Assembly (NCBI GenBank): GCA_947396885.1
Contig: OX377206.1
Location: 19,091,114-19,155,113 of the forward strand
DNA length: 64,000 bases
Direction: 5' to 3'
Source of the DNA: Heligmosomoides polygyrus polygyrus
Lineage: Eukaryota > Nematoda > Chromadorea > Rhabditida > Heligmosomidae
The notes beneath the pieces were generated by a model. The model did no database searches. It had not been told where the DNA came from and was given only the letters and a program-made list of their open reading frames with translations. Positions 22,901-34,900 of this stretch are shown here, piece by piece; position 1 is the first letter of the stretch; every line of letters begins with the position of its first letter. The position numbers were made by a program, and so were the translations under genes.

Positions 22901-25900
22901 AATACATCATGAATTCCGTCTATGGGATATCATAGATGCAATGTGAAAACGTATGTGGCTTTTACAATGTTCTTTGATGGCCTGCCGACGGACAAAAAGG
23001 CGTGTTATTCTTCCCAGACAAGTCTTATACTTTGAGTATCGCGCCCAGGCCAACCAAATCTTCCATCTCTCCGAGGTCATTGACTTGAATTAGTTTGGGA
23101 AGGGTGAAAGCTCTAGGCCAGGACAGACCTGAACTGTGCATAGGCTGGTCATCACAAGTAATTGCATGAGCCGAATATGCGTTGAAATTCAGATTTCCCG
23201 CAGAGTTAGGGGTTGATCAACGCCGCTTTTTATCCTTTATCCTTATTGGTTCCATATGAGCCCCGCTGGCTTTCGACATGCCGAACGCGTGACTTTTTCC
23301 ACTTCTGAAGTGCTCTTTTTTTGCCGTGTGAGGGGTGGGAAGTGTTATGCGCTGTGTACAAAGTGCACTAGATTGAGCTTGAGCTACAAGTTAAATTATT
23401 TAGTATAGGAGTTTTTTTTAAATGAGTTGCTATTATGGTATGGTAGCTGATATTATGATCGGCGCTATGAGGGTTAGGCCTTGTGCATACTTCCCGTCGC
23501 CGCGATGGAATCGTGGCGATGAGTTTTCCAGAGCGACGCGAAAGAATTTAAACTTCGCAGTACTCGTCGCATCGCTCATCGCTCTGCAAGGGAGCGCGAC
23601 GGCGATGCGTCCAGGACCAACGCTAAAAACCGAGCGTGGCGCGAAGAAGTACGTCATTCCGGCGATAAGCGCGGAAAGCCATCGCGCATGCGGGGGACGA
23701 TCAGGAGGTACATCCGCCCCTTGCTGGGGGGCGTGTGATCTTCCTCTCATCCTCCTTGCTCACCCACCCTCAACCCTCTAGACTTCACAGAGAGTCTAAC
23801 GGCTGCCTTACGAAACCTTTGACACGCAAAATAAAAGTTTCCGGTGCGCAGAACAGCGATGTACCTCTGACGCCACGCCCCCCTCCCACCCCCAGCAGGG
23901 GGTGGGTGTACCTCCTGTCGCGCTGCCCGCGCATGCCTGCCGCCACTGTTGCTGCAGCTGCGAAGAAGTTTTCCTTGACTAATAATGGCCATGAACTGAG
24001 CGCCGCGATGGCATCGCGGCATCCGAAGTATGCCCCCGGCCTTCACGGGGTGGGGACAGTCCCTCATAGTATTGAATTTCTTTGATGTGCAGCTTAGGAG
24101 TGTAGCACGTTGCGCTTTCCTTAACGTGGACCATTCCAGTCCTAGAAGTCCGTTGAAATTTTACACTATAGTAGGAAAGGAGAAAAAAGGTTGCCATCAC
24201 AACAATGCACTCCCTAAGGCCCCGTTTATACTTCGTCGCGGCGCGACGCGACGCCACGTATAGTGGCCATATTGATTGTGCGACGCGATCGATTAATTTG
24301 GCCTCACTGCGTGGCCATCGCATCGCGCCGCGACGAAGTATAAACGGGGCCTAACACACTTTGAGCTCTAAGATCCTTTGAATTTTGACATACTGTGGTC
24401 AGTCTTGTTGAGATTGTTGTTCAGAGCTGTGGTTTAATAGAATGAATGTTTAGAGTTCTGACGAAGAGTTTTCACGTAAAGCGATCGAGTCGTTGACGAA
24501 AAAACTCAAAGACAAGCGGGACGAACTGGATGCGTTGATCGCCTGTTGCGGAAGTGAGGGCAAGGAAGCGGAAAAGTGCGTAACAATAGCGCGAACGCTC
24601 GACGGTCGGCTACAGGTTCGTCAGTTGTCAACTAGCAATTGCTTTTTTGGTTCTGACAGTTCTAACACCATGTGCTCTATTTGGGCAATCCAACGACGAC
24701 ATCACATTGCACGCCCTGGTGGGCAATGTTGGGATCGAGTTAGGAGAGTAGCACTGGTGTGTCTTTCACAGAGGTGCCTTTTGCTGAGTAGAGTAAGGGA
24801 CCGTTTAATGTGCACGCGATACGCGACGCGATGTTATGATAGGTGCCCATATCGATCGCGCGATGCGATGAATCGATATAGGAACTTATCATTACAACGC
24901 CTCGCGCGTCGGGTGCACACCAAATGCTTCCCAAGGATCATCAACGGAAATGTTGTGGCTTGACGTTTCACCAAAGGACAATGCCGCAGGACCTTCTGTT
25001 TCTCGCGTTTCGTAGAGTAAAAATATGTCACAGAAGATGAAATAATGCAGTTGTTAGCTTAACGTTGTGAGCCTGAAAACAATAGCGCACAGGTTACTCC
25101 ATCAAACAAACGCCATCATATTAGGTATTGTTTGATGCGTCCTTTTTTTTGTTCACGGGTGTGATTGAAGTTACGATACAGTGATGTTGTTTTGAGAAGG
25201 TTTTTGCTCTAGAGGGTCACCACAGAATTTCATTATCTTCAGGATTTGATTCAAAAGAGGATTGCAGCTACTTTGATTTTAGGTGAGGGGCGGATTTCTT
25301 CGCCGTATCTAAAGAAGGCCGCTCGCGCTTGCACGCCTGAGCTTACCTTAGTTTGTAGACTCCAGACGAAAAGCGTGCAGCTAAATATCATTTGGCAACC
25401 ATAGGATTCCTAGTCAAAACGTGGGAGGGAGTGGTAAACCAAACGCTCTTTTATGGCGGGAGTAACTTTAGAGAGCGGGTTGCCCGGGGTCCTTGAGGGC
25501 AGGTTCTGCAGGATTGATACTTTTCTAAGAAATTCTACTTTATTCTTTTTATCACTCAGAGGAAAGTAAGTCTGCTCCCGGGAAGTGGAGGCCGGAGAAG
25601 AATTTCATAGCCTAAGGGAGCGGTGTTTTGCATTGTGTTCCCTTTCTGCATCATTGTGTTCCCTTTCTTTTTTCATTATGATTAGGTATTTGAACTGAAT
25701 TTTTGGTACTAAACGCACTTTGGATGGTTTTGCTTCATCGCTTCCTTTTCCACGATTTTTCGCTTGAAATTGCTCAGCAGACATTTGAGTTATTTGTAGT
25801 AGTACTAGAAGGCTATTTGTTCCTAGTCCTGGAGATGCGTGTATGCAGGCTGTGGACGGAGCTTATTGTCAGAACAACAAAAATCGGCGTGGAAACAACG

Positions 25901-28900
25901 AAAACAAAGTTAATAGGAATAAGAAAGCATCTGGAGTGTGACTTAGGGTAAGCAACGAGAACATATCAGTAACTCCCGCGCTATAGGCTAATTGCGTGAC
26001 CCGAAGTAACCGTGGGTCACTGTGGTGCCTTTCCTATTTTTGTCCCCCTTTTCCTAGGAATAATGATGTCTAGAAGAAATCAGCCTGAATTTTTACACAT
26101 AAAGGAGGTTACAAATCTTTTCCGTGGTTTCAGCTTTGACTGTTAGAGAATGTTTCGTCCCTCCGGTGCTCAATCGAAACTGCTTCTTTTCTCCATAGTT
26201 TTCGTCGCTACAGGGCTGATGTTGTGTTGCATTGGCTTCGCGCTGTTTATGGTGACCTTAATTGCCAAGGAAAGGCAATATGTGATCTGCGCTGAGCACG
26301 ATTGCGCCTTGCTTTGCATAGAGTATTGGCAAAACTAGTGTTAGTTCCAAATACCAACTCAAAATAACGCTAGCACTGATGACCAGCACATGTGGAGGCT
26401 CTGCTTCCACGGTAAAAGCCGTTTTCCCACTCAAGCGCTCTTCGAAAAAAGTACGGGCCAACGGAAGCTATCCCATCTATTGTCAACGTATTGTTAATTT
26501 TAGGTGGCTGGTCGTAAAGGTTTTCCTCATGTCGTCTACGCTCGTGTATTTCGATGGCCAGATCTACATAAAAATGAACTGCGTCATCTCAGCATATGTG
26601 AATGCGCGTTCGACCTCAAATGTGACTCCGTGAGTGTTTTTGTTGCTTTTTTTCAGTGTTTTTTTTTTGCAGTTGGAGTAGTGTTCAAATGAACGCATAG
26701 TAGCGCAGGCGGCTGCCGCGTACATCCACGCATCGAGATTCCGGGTTCGGGTTTCCCGCCTAGGCCAACAAAGCTTTTCATTCTTCCGGGATCGGTGAAT
26801 TGCTTCCAGGCTTATCTGGGAAGGATACAACATTGACTTGATCATCGTAGGTCATTCCGGCCATCACAGGCCTTTGTATAGGCAAGAGGAGAAAAATGGA
26901 GTCGGCGTTTGTCAATACGTTTCTGGGGTGAACCACGTATTTTACTTCCAGGGGACTTCGTAGAGGATACTTGATTGCATATTTGGCCAACACAATGACT
27001 TGCGGTGGCCAGCCGATGGGAAAGTCAGTGTTTTGTCCTTCCCAGACGAGGCTGGTATCAATTCCACAACCACGGAGGAATGGAAAACTTGGTTCGCCTG
27101 GGCAGGAAATTTGAAGCAAGAATATGGAGTCAGTGCAGACCATGGCCGACATCTCGTCCGACTGCGCTTCCACGCCTCCACGGGTCAAATGTGCATTAAA
27201 GTTGCGTCCGGGGTATCCACTAAAAGTAGAATGCTTAGAGTATCTCTCAATGGGATTGATTACATAATTCATATATTCATTGTTACTATTACATTTGACA
27301 GTCACGAGATTTCAACGTAATGAACTTATGATATTGTAGTTGTGAGGAGATCACTATGGTAACTAGAAAATTCATCTTAGCAGGTGGGCGAAATGAGTCT
27401 GGAGTGCATGAGAGTTTCTGTAATATGAAAATGTCCCTGTGCAAACCATCGCATATTAAACTCAGGGATTCGTGGAAATTCCGGTTTTGTGTCCCGAATT
27501 CCGGTTCCCGGCCATTTTTAGTCCTTCCGATCCGTTCCGTCCCGTGTTCCGCTGGTTTTTGTTTTGTTCCGGAAGAAGGAACGGAAACGGTGACTCACTC
27601 ATCACTCACTGATTGCTTTGCACTATCATTATTCACCCTTTGAACATAAAGGAAAGTCTGAAGAAAGAGATTAACTATGTGTTACCTTTTTTGTGGCCTG
27701 CTTTGAGGTTGTCCCAGAACCTTATCCACTGCCAAATGGTATTCTTGTGAACTTAGAGAATGTGGGTTGTGTCGTAAAATGCTGAACGTGACTGTAACCT
27801 TAGCGCTGCCCCTCCCAATTAAGATAGATCTGGGACATTCAATGAGACCGGTTAAGTCTTATAAGTAGCGAAATCTCTGGCATCTTACTCGTCAGCTAGG
27901 TTCATTGTGTTCAAAATACTTTCTTCCTATTTACAGAAAATTTTGCATAAACTTCGTTTTGTTACACTAGTAATGTTCGAAAAGTCATCTTAGTAATGAT
28001 AAGAATACAAGGATTTTTTTGTTATATGTCGCTGAGAAATAGTCGCGTACTGCCTTGCTCGCTTCCTAAATCCGTCAATGGTAACTTAGTTATTACTACC
28101 ATTATGGATATATAAGGATAAGGATAAAGGACGGCGTTACTCAATCCCTTCTGGGATGCGCCAGCGCATTCCACTTCTACGGGATGTCATGGAGGCGACA
28201 TGAATGCGTATTTGGCCATACAATGACTTGCGGTGGCCAGCCGATGAACAAGTCAGCGCTCTATCCTTCCCAGACAAGTCTGGTACCAATTCATCGATCC
28301 CGGAGGGATGGAAGGCTTGGTGGGCCTGGGCGGGAAATCCGAACCAGGAATCTGGTATCGGGTGCACGCGACAGTCGCGCCTCCTCCGACTGCGCTACAC
28401 GCACCCATGGATATATATTTATGAGAAATTAGTGAGCTTTGAGTTATTTCCGTTTCCATGTTTCGTATTCCGGTTTCCACCCTTTTTCTTTCTTTTTGCG
28501 TTCCGTATTCCGTGTTCCGTTTTTCACGAGAAAAATCTCGCACATCCCAGAACTGCACATTCTGCAATTAACGAATTTTTGTACTGAGTCGTATTTGGTT
28601 TGTCGGGTCTTACCAGGTATGGACGATATGGGTGTCCTCTAATAATATTTTCAATATCATTCGGCAGATTTCCCACAACGGCGAAATGAACAATTATGAA
28701 ACTGTTGGACTTTTTAAATTTCTGTAATTATACTACTTTCTTTGTGGCGACTAAATCGGTGAAGAGTATTCTAACAGTTCTCTCACATACAGATTGAAAG
28801 TGGGAAAGTATGGAAATGTTTTTCATTGTGAATGATCGTTGGATAAATTTTGAATTTCTAGACACTTTTCTTGCAATTTAGTGAATATGGCTGTCGAAAT

Positions 28901-31900
28901 TGAAACCACCGTCGTAGACAATTCCTAAATCACGTATCTGATCGGTTCAATTTACGACTAACGCTGTCCTTTGTATCACTATCCTTAATGATCAAGCAAT
29001 TTACCACGCTGACTGGACATTAGTACTTATTATTGTATCTCAATTTATAAAAGATGATTCGGTCCTACTAAATGAAATTTCCAGGTTTGTGTGAATCCAT
29101 ACCACTGTGAGCGAATAATGAATCCGACGTTGAACAACTTGTGCAACTTGGATCTGACGACGTTGAAGTTGGAACAACGGTCTCCATCCGACGGAAGCGA
29201 AGGAGACGTCGATCGTCTGACTGCATTGTACAGGTAACGTTGTTGGTCATCGCCAGTCTCGTCCATAGAAGCTGGTTGCAGATGTGTCATGAATTAAATA
29301 CCAACACTTTTCAGAGATTTCCACGGCGAGGCAGTTTATAATCCAGCGGCAACGTTTGTACAACAAAAAGTTTCTCCCCAAGGTTTGCTTTTTCCTTGGT
29401 TATGTGAATTAAATCGTAAGCAGATTAGCAGCGTCGTGATTTTGTGGTAGAGTTGTGATTGGTCAGTTGCAAATCAATGCATAGTCGTGTCTCTTTGTCA
29501 CGACGAGGTCCACTTTTGCCTTCCCATTTTCTGCGCCCAAAACTAGGTCTTGTTAACAATGTGTTCAAATTTAGCTGCGGCTTCATTTACCTCTCCATAC
29601 GCTCTTCCACATCCTGGAACATGGAATCAAGCAAAACCGGTTCGTGAACGATGTCATTGTGCAGTTTATTTAAAAACCAAACACGCAGGGGAACTAAAAT
29701 CCATTTGTTGTTTCTGACAGGATTGTGCCTAAGACTACCACTATTAATTTAAATAGGTTGTTTTTCTAGTCGTGTGGGACAAGAGTGTACGCAAAGGCTG
29801 GCGTAACTTTTTTAGCTTTTGCAGTTTTACGAAATAGTGCGCTTATTTATAGGAACTTCGGCATCTTTGCAGTTTGTTTTTTAGCTTTATTATCCCTGTT
29901 TTAGCTGCTCTCATTGATTGGCCTGATATGTTTTCGTATTTTTGTTTGCATATTAGTACATTTGTGGTTATTTTATGGTTTTTCATATTGCATCGTAAGA
30001 AAATTTGTGGTCCTGCATAAATCCATGGATACTGGCTTGGAGAACACAGCTTTATAACGTGATGTGCTGTTCACAGTTTGCAGTGACAGCGAAGGCTGCG
30101 ACTCCATGGAATAGGCAAATCGATTAATACCGTGCTGTCACGCGAAAAATATCGATATCTATGCTTTAAGTGATCGTTCGGTCGCTGCCGTTGCGTAATG
30201 TGAATAGACCCTAACTTTGAACGCATTCGTATTTGTTGCGATCGACTAGAGAAGGGGTTTAGGTAACGTCGTTGTTCCTTATCCCTCTCGTAGTCGTGGA
30301 TGAATAGTCTTCGCTTGCTAACTCGATATACTTCAGATCACCGCTCCATCTGAGCTCTCGAACGGGCATGTGTTTGGCACACCTGATAAACCCATTATGG
30401 TAAGTCGAGTTATTTAGTCCTATTCCTTTTATTTTGAACCTTCTCACTTTTTATTCGCTCACAGTGGAAAGTGATGTGCGTCTGTTAAATGGGAAAACGA
30501 TCAATAGAACATTTATAATACTTGAGGAGAAAACAATCTTTATTTCTAGCACATTATTATTTTTTTTCTAAGTCGCTTCCAACCATTAATGCATGACTGG
30601 TTTTCCGGCAGCAGGTGAATACATAGGGTATTTTTCGCGGCTCATTAGCGGATGCTTCTGTTGCAACGCTGGATATCCACCATCAAGTCATATTGAAGTC
30701 ATCATCAAGTCACCTAGCTATAACCTTTCTGACCTACGAAAAAATTTGCTTGAAATTTATTCACAAAGATTGCTCGTAGCCGTTCCAGTTTGGCTGTGGG
30801 AAATTTCAAAGCAGAAAGCGAGTGCGTATTCATCACTGGATTATTTGATCTATGTTAATGTTTTTTGGCTTTCAACATTTCCTTTCTGCTCGCAGAATAT
30901 TTCACTAGTGTTCTCTCGAGTCATTTCAGTAAACGATTCCGTTAGTCTGGCTACAATAATGAACGTATTGATCAGAATGCTAGTGAGAGATCAAAGCGGC
31001 GTGGCCATAGCCTCAAAAACTACTCAATTGAAAAAGAAGACGCATGAGTTGGAAAGCAGAAGGTGCAAAAACTAAGAAACGTGGCGAAAATGCTTCCAGT
31101 GTCAGGTAGTTCACATGGAATTAGACGTTAGAACTAGATAGAGTGTTAACGTTGTCCTGTAGCGGGTTCCTGAATTTCGCTGCTAGTGGTGGGAAATTTG
31201 GCGTTAATGGTATCTTTAGCTGTGAGTGTTTGCTGAGCTCAGCTTGGGAAGGTTTACATTCTTACATGACATCCGAACATCTCGCTCAGACTTTCCCAAG
31301 GCCTTGTTGTCGAATGTGTTGAAAACATAACGAGATGTTTCGTTTAGCCTTCGTCGATGCTCCCACCGAATGGCGTTCTTCACCAACAACAACAGCAAGT
31401 TCAACCGGATTTCTCCCATCTTCGCCTTTTTGATGCTCAGTTTCAAGCAAATCGTTCCCTACAAGAACAGCAGCACCAACACCAACACCACCAGCAGCAG
31501 CAACAGCAGCAACAACAACAACAGCACCACCACCACCAACAGCAACAACAACAAGCGGCACTGATGGCCAACGCCCAGCAGCAACTGTACCAACAGCACC
31601 ACGTGCATCAACTTCAGAATCACCAGCTGCATTTGCAACAACCGTCGCTTCTACAGAGTGCCCAGACGCCTCATCGTCAGCAGTCAGCATTCACAGAACC
31701 ATCGTCGATTGTTCAACCTCCGCCTCATCTTCTTCTGCCATTGCAGCCACGACCAACAGAGAATAACGCGATGGCACAAGCAAACAACCGACTTCAGCCT
31801 AGTCAGGTTCTTAACACTTCTAATGCTGTGTCTGAGGATAAGGACAAGAAACAGCTGTCTCGACCCGTCCCAGGAGAGCCATACGGCAATTTACGTGGGT

Positions 31901-34900
31901 TTTAAACCGCTGATTGAAGATAGTATGGAGTGTAGTCGTAGAGGTCGCAGCGCAGAGTCGTGTATGGGAGCATTTTAATCGATATCGATGGATTCCATGC
32001 TATGGCGCTGCGCGTCGACCGAATTATGAAAGGTCTCTTCTATTCGAAGTACCGTAATACAATCATATTGCAGTGAATGCGGAATTCGTACTCGGAAACA
32101 AGATAAAAGTGAACAGCTTCGAACCGCCATCATGCCCTGGCAAGTTCTATTTTTATTTCTCTCTCATTTTGCTCAACATAGTTTGTTTGATGGTTGGTTT
32201 TCGTCAAGATAAATGTAATCATTGAACGTTTCAGTAGACTCTAACTGGGGTTGCTTCGTGTACTACGAAAAGGAAGTGCAAATTGGAAGATTGCAGGTGC
32301 GACACATCGTTTGTTGAAAAATTCTAGTTCTAAGTAGTTAAAATCATATAGAAATTCACTGCATCCACTACTTCCTTCACTTGTTACGGTTTTACTTGAC
32401 TCGTTGATAGACTTTCCGACGTAAATTGTGCTCTGTCAATGGTACCTTTCGCAACAGCAACATAGTTCTGAGCATTGATTGTTTTTTTGCTCTACAACAC
32501 ATGACAACCTCGTGATGGTTTCAGGTCAAGCATTCCGACATGTATATCGATGGTGGGTTTGGTCAAGCGTCAAATAGGTACTGCCTTGGACGTGAGAACA
32601 ACCCTCTTCGGGAGCAGTACTGTCATCTCGTACGGTTCGTGAAGCTTTTGTTCACTCTCAGTATTCTGAGCATTCTTTCAAAGACCCCTAAGACTCCCTA
32701 AATAATGAGTGGGGGAGATGTTGCTTATTTCCCAATGAAGGCAGAATGCGAGGGAAAGGAAGGGAGTCCAGGATCCTGCTCTTATGCACCCCAACCATGT
32801 TTTCGAAGCTAACTTTTTAACATAAGGACTTTACTTTTGTCATCTAGTAGAGGTTGATCAATCAGAGTGCCGACGTAGAATGACACGTAGATTGTGTACG
32901 GCTATTTCCTTGGGCTAAGGCAATATTTTTTCTTTTGTTACAGTGTCATTTCTGCTGGAAGATAAATTTTGTTGCAAAATTTATGGCTTAACTTAATACT
33001 ACCTCCACTTTGCGTGGTCCGTATACCTACGCGAGTGCCCAGAATTCTGTCGCGTTCATCAGAATTCATCACATTTTTGCTGTTAAGCGTGCTTCTATGT
33101 TTAATTTTGCACCTAGTGCGACGCGGACACTCAATCCTTTGCACTGTTTAGTCGATAGTAGCGTTTATCATGCTATCGCAAAGCACAACAACGCACGTAT
33201 AAAGTCCCACAGTACATGCTTGTTACATCCGAATTTTTTGTACAGCATTTGTTCAATTTGCTGATGGTGTTGTATTGCGATTCGCTATATTTCCTTGCTC
33301 CTAAGATTGAGTGTTACAGGCAAACAATAGGAGACGGCATTCGGCTGTCGTTCAAGGAAAACGGTGACGTTTGGGTGCAAGTTTACACAAGGCGTGCCAT
33401 ATTCGTGCATTCGCACTACCTTGATCGTGAATCGGGTCGAAGTACAGGCGACGTTGTACATAAAGTGTATCCTGGAGCGAAAATAAAGGTGGGTTTTTTT
33501 ATTTTTTTTAAATTTTTTCACAATGTTTTTGTTGAGCAGTTAGCGTTTGCATTTCTGTAGCACAATCGGAGCGGGCGGTGGTTGTAGCGTGCAAATACAC
33601 ATATAAATTGCGTCAATGATATTTCGTCGAAGTCAAATGTTCGGTGCCTTACACAGGGTTGACTAAAGCCGTTCTTTATCTTTAAACCCTTCTAAAGCAA
33701 AAGCGGTAGCATGTATAGAGTAACAGTGTTTCAACTCTAAAGAAGGCCTTCTGATCCTAAACTCAAACATCAATAGCATTGCGATCCTTTCTTGTTTTTC
33801 TTTTAACTGGACCATTGCTGTAACCAGTAACAATGCATACATTAGTTCATTGTTGTAGCATTCCATAGTAGAATTGTTTAAAAGCCAACTTTTTGCATCT
33901 GTTTGATGATTGAATTCGAACAGCGTTCGGCACTTAATCACTCAAACTCGAAAATCTGAAGAAAAAAAGTTTTCGGGAATGAATAATCTTACGCGGGGGC
34001 AGACATAACTCCAACGCCGCGCGAACCAAGCTGGAGTCGCGCGCGGTGCGCGACGAAATTGGACGAGTTGTCGCGGTCCGATGCATCCGACGTCTACAAA
34101 CGCTTCCTACAGGGACATGCGGCACTCATTTGCCTTACATCAACGTTTCTTGGAGATTGTAAAAGAATGTGGTTTCAATAGGACGATCAGCGGCAGTTTA
34201 TACAGGAATCTTGGTCATGTGGATGGTTTCTAGCGTCAGTATTTGCCATCTACTACTTCCTCGGTCAATTTTTATCCGTGATTATGGTTATACTACAGAA
34301 AAAGGTCACTATCACCCATTCTAGGAGCATTCTAGGAGTCCTACAGCAGACTGTTGCCAACCACATTCTGTGGGATCTTAAGTTCCTTGCTAGAAATGTG
34401 GTCTGGGAAGTTAAGCACTGAGAACATTTTGTGCTCCGCGGCTAACCATGCGTAACCGAGCGCACGTCCGCGTTTCAGCGCCGCGACATCGCACGCGGCT
34501 AGCGCGCGACGTCGCGTTGGAGTTATGTCCTGGAGCCAATCTTACGACACACGAAAGGGGTTTAAATCAGTTATTCAGCTAATGATGAGCGCTATATTTG
34601 AAGTTCGCACGCAGTTATGTTTACCCGGTTTTGCAACAATTTTGCTTTTATATTTACCGTCGTTTTAGATCAATTATTCGGGCAGAAATTTGAAATCATT
34701 AGCACTATAAGGCAAAGCGAAGGTTAAAGATCGGTGTTATTCAAGTGTACGTCGCGCGTTCAGCTTCTTTAGGAAATCCTGACGTAATATGAATGTGCGC
34801 TTACCTTATACATGAAATGAGAAGCTTGGATTGACTAGGCTAGACCTGGAGATTGAACTCGCTGGGGATGGACGCAAACTTCTTTTGATTTGACAGCCCT

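Noticed and set aside
28184..28587. 82- to 127-codon ORFs with protein-like text at 28184-28587, and similar ones at 4590-4881, 18683-18950 and 26942-27320
   Set aside because: The same peptides recur in every SINE copy in different states of decay. They are repeat-derived.
31459..31690. Minus-strand poly-Leu and Val/Ala-rich ORFs
   Set aside because: Antisense shadows of the CAG/CAA-rich co-Smad exon 10.
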